A DNA stretch of 7,343 nucleotides from NCBI GenBank assembly GCA_020438245.1, contig JAGQUY010000314.1, positions 1 to 7,343 of the forward strand, written 5' to 3'. The notes beneath the pieces were generated by a model. The model had not been told where the DNA came from and did no database searches. It saw only the letters and a list, made by a program, of their open reading frames with translations. Source of the stretch: Bacteroidota bacterium (GTDB lineage Bacteria; CLD3; SB21). A program made the translations under genes and the position numbers. Of this stretch, positions 6,283-7,343 are shown in pieces; the first letter of the stretch is position 1, and every line of letters begins with the position of its first letter.

Positions 6283-6311
6283 ATACTAAAAATTTAACGC
6301 CATAAACGCAA
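6283..6311 (-). promoter_or_regulatory. Candidate promoter for rpmE (weak)
   Basis: On the minus strand, TTGCGT (6306-6311) and TAGTAT (6283-6288) are separated by exactly 17 bases in an AT-rich spacer. The -10 box matches four of six consensus bases and the -35 box three of six. Transcription would start near 6276, giving an rpmE leader of nearly 60 bases. A promoter must lie somewhere in this divergent region, but the match is modest and other placements (for example TATGAT nearer the gene) are possible. Confidence 0.35.
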
Positions 6312-6358
6312 TAATTATTTCATTGAACCGGAAAAACGGAGTCCGAAAAGCGCTTATC

Positions 6359-6387
6359 TTGTCCAAATACATGGATTTATGTATACT
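6359..6387 (+). promoter_or_regulatory. Sigma-70-type promoter for the membrane protein-trxB operon
   Basis: TTGTCC (6359-6364), a 17-base spacer (6365-6381) and TATACT (6382-6387) form a good promoter: four of six at -35 and five of six at -10. Transcription should begin near 6394, about 40 bases before the ATG at 6433, and run through the membrane protein into trxB. It lies back to back with the rpmE promoter region. Confidence 0.75.
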
Positions 6388-6432
6388 GATTGAATCTGAA
6401 CTAATCCTTTGAAAGGAACGATTACGTCCCAA

Positions 6433-6906
6433 ATGACTCCTGCCGATCACCAGACCATGATGCGATACCTGCTCCAGTCTCGATCTGAAAAAACGGTACA
6501 GGCTCTGTTCAGAAACTTCACGATGGCTAACGCAGGGACCCTACTGATATTTTTCGGTTATATGCTATCCGGAAGAATGCTGCATCCCTTGGAGTGGCTG
6601 AAGATACTTGTCCTGTCATTCTGTTTTTTCACCTCAGGATGGTTGGCTGACCGATTGTGGTTCTTCGTTATCGGCCGTACCGCGGAGAAGCCGTTTTCTA
6701 TTCCATGTTACCTGGGCAGGGCGCCTTTTTTCTTTTTTTTGTCTGGAATATTCTCTATACTCCCGATGTTATGGATGGAGATGATTGCATATGGCGATGC
6801 CATCCAGTTTTTCTTAATCAGCGGTCTGCTTCAGATTGTCTGCCAATTTCCACTGCAATGGTTTCTGTTTAACCGACTGCGCAAAATGGCGCTTCTACAC
6901 CTATAG
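6433..6906 (+). CDS. Four-helix integral membrane protein of unknown function
   Basis: I do not recognise this 157-residue protein. It has a polar, partly basic N-terminus (1-30), then hydrophobic segments at about 31-47, 55-80, 97-117 and 122-146, and ends with basic NRLRKMALLHL. By the positive-inside pattern both termini should be cytoplasmic. Aromatic content is high (a PFFFFL stretch at 98-103, encoded by T6-C-T8). No catalytic motif or signal peptide is visible. The start is uncertain. ATG at 6433 is the first standard codon, but AAAGGA (6412-6417) lies 15 bases upstream, which is long. An in-frame ACG at 6424 sits at the six-base spacing used by other genes here. TTG at 6409 precedes the AAAGGA and is unlikely. 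The stop codon TAG forms part of the trxB ribosome binding site, so the two genes are coupled; a link with thioredoxin-dependent redox is possible but unproven. Confidence 0.72.
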   Translation: MTPADHQTMMRYLLQSRSEKTVQALFRNFTMANAGTLLIFFGYMLSGRMLHPLEWLKILVLSFCFFTSGWLADRLWFFVIGRTAEKPFSIPCYLGRAPFFFFLSGIFSILPMLWMEMIAYGDAIQFFLISGLLQIVCQFPLQWFLFNRLRKMALLHL

Positions 6907-6909
6907 GAG
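6905..6909 (+). promoter_or_regulatory. Ribosome binding site fixing the TTG start of trxB
   Basis: AGGAG at 6905-6909 overlaps the last two bases of the upstream gene's TAG stop and lies six bases before TTG at 6916. No ATG or GTG is near enough to begin the conserved N-terminus STEVHNVVIVGSGPAG, so TTG is the start codon. The overlap implies translational coupling. Confidence 0.85.
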
Positions 6910-6915
6910 TCTCCC

Positions 6916-7343
6916 TTGTCTACCGAAGTTCACAACGTCGTGATTGTCGGATCCGGTCCGGCAGGATTTACCGCCGCGATTTATACGGCGCGTGCCAACC
7001 TCAACCCTGTTGTTTTTTTTTTTTATCAGCCTGGTGGTCAGTTTACCATTACTACCTATGTGGAAAACTATCCTGGTTTTCCAAAGGGCATCATGGGACC
7101 CGAGCTCATGGAGATGTTTCGGGAGCAGGCAAAACGATTTGGTACGGTTTGTCATTTCAAATTTATAGAAAAAGTCGATTTTTCCAAAAGACCCTTTAGG
7201 TTGACGGATGACTCCGGGAGTGAGCATTTGGCGCATTCAGTTATTATTTCAACCGGTGCTTCCGCCAAAATGCTCGGCCTTCCGCAGGAAAAGGAGTTGA
7301 TGGGATTCGGGGTTTCCGCCTGCGCAACCTGTGACGGCTTCTT
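6916..7343 (+). CDS. trxB: Thioredoxin reductase (partial, C-terminus off the right edge)
   Basis: TrxB passes electrons from NADPH through FAD and a redox disulfide to thioredoxin in the cytoplasm. The first 142 residues are present, of a family of about 310-320. G12-S-G-P-A-G17 is the FAD dinucleotide-binding motif, followed by AAIYTARANLNP, QPGGQ (38-42), VENYPGFPKGIMGPELMEMF (49-68), ISTGASAKMLGLP (111-123) and the redox centre C136-A-T-C139 in GVSACATCDGF. The NADPH-binding domain and C-terminus lie beyond the edge. Translation starts at TTG (6916) with AGGAG six bases upstream. One oddity is a run of 12 T (7013-7024) that gives VVFFFYQPGGQ where relatives usually have forms like LVIEG-QPGGQ, at the end of the second FAD-binding strand. 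Nearby, TTYVENYPG replaces the usual TTEVENYPG. The frame stays intact. It is the second gene after the promoter at 6359-6387. Confidence 0.93.
   Translation, partial: MSTEVHNVVIVGSGPAGFTAAIYTARANLNPVVFFFYQPGGQFTITTYVENYPGFPKGIMGPELMEMFREQAKRFGTVCHFKFIEKVDFSKRPFRLTDDSGSEHLAHSVIISTGASAKMLGLPQEKELMGFGVSACATCDGF

Noticed and set aside
6220..6432. Possible riboswitch or Zur operator in the divergent region
   Set aside because: I found promoter-like boxes but no long conserved-looking stem or Zur-type palindrome; the only palindrome (6405-6417) surrounds a ribosome binding site and is short.
6901..7236. 111-codon minus-strand frame opposite trxB
   Set aside because: Antisense of a clear thioredoxin reductase with FAD and CATC motifs; its lysine runs only reflect the T-run.

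Overview
The window is a compact stretch of an ordinary bacterial chromosome. GC content is moderate, gaps between genes are short, and coordinates 1-6219 read almost entirely on the minus strand. At about 6220-6430 the direction changes, and two genes read rightward off the right edge. I see no tRNA, rRNA, insertion sequence, phage gene or CRISPR array. The host is probably a Gram-negative-type bacterium: there is a lipoprotein with a clear lipobox, and menaquinone is made by the futalosine route rather than the MenA-G route. The thioredoxin reductase and the DUF3098-like small protein remind me of the Bacteroidota/Chlorobiota/Fibrobacterota side of the tree and of uncultured lineages near it. 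The phylum cannot be fixed from this window.

Layout on the minus strand, in transcription order: rpmE (ribosomal protein L31, 6219-5998) and a strong intrinsic terminator; prfA (peptide chain release factor 1, 5872-4796); then three menaquinone genes packed as an operon, mqnE (4712-3510), mqnB (3487-2849) and mqnD (2852-2034, overlapping mqnB by ATGA). A near-consensus sigma-70 promoter whose -35 box contains the mqnD stop codon drives two small genes: an 82-residue two-helix membrane protein (1981-1733) and a 109-residue lipoprotein with a heavy-metal-associated domain (1721-1392). An intrinsic terminator follows, and its T-tract runs directly into the start codon of the last gene (1331 to beyond the left edge). 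That gene has a faintly YqhG-like N-terminus, a helical middle and a very cysteine-rich tail.

On the plus strand, a promoter at 6359-6387 serves a four-helix membrane protein I do not recognise (about 6433-6906). It is tightly coupled to trxB (thioredoxin reductase, 6916 to beyond the right edge), which starts with TTG.

The biochemistry is mostly housekeeping. MqnE, MqnB and MqnD carry out three of the steps from the MqnA product to 1,4-dihydroxy-6-naphthoate; mqnA and mqnC are not here. The most unusual items are: an exact 30-residue Cys/His repeat in the left-edge protein; a terminator abutting that gene's start codon; a 12-T run inside trxB that puts three phenylalanines at the end of the FAD-binding beta strand; a possible ACG start codon in the membrane protein upstream of trxB; and a perfect 9-bp inverted repeat just ahead of mqnE. 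I found no convincing new multi-gene system.
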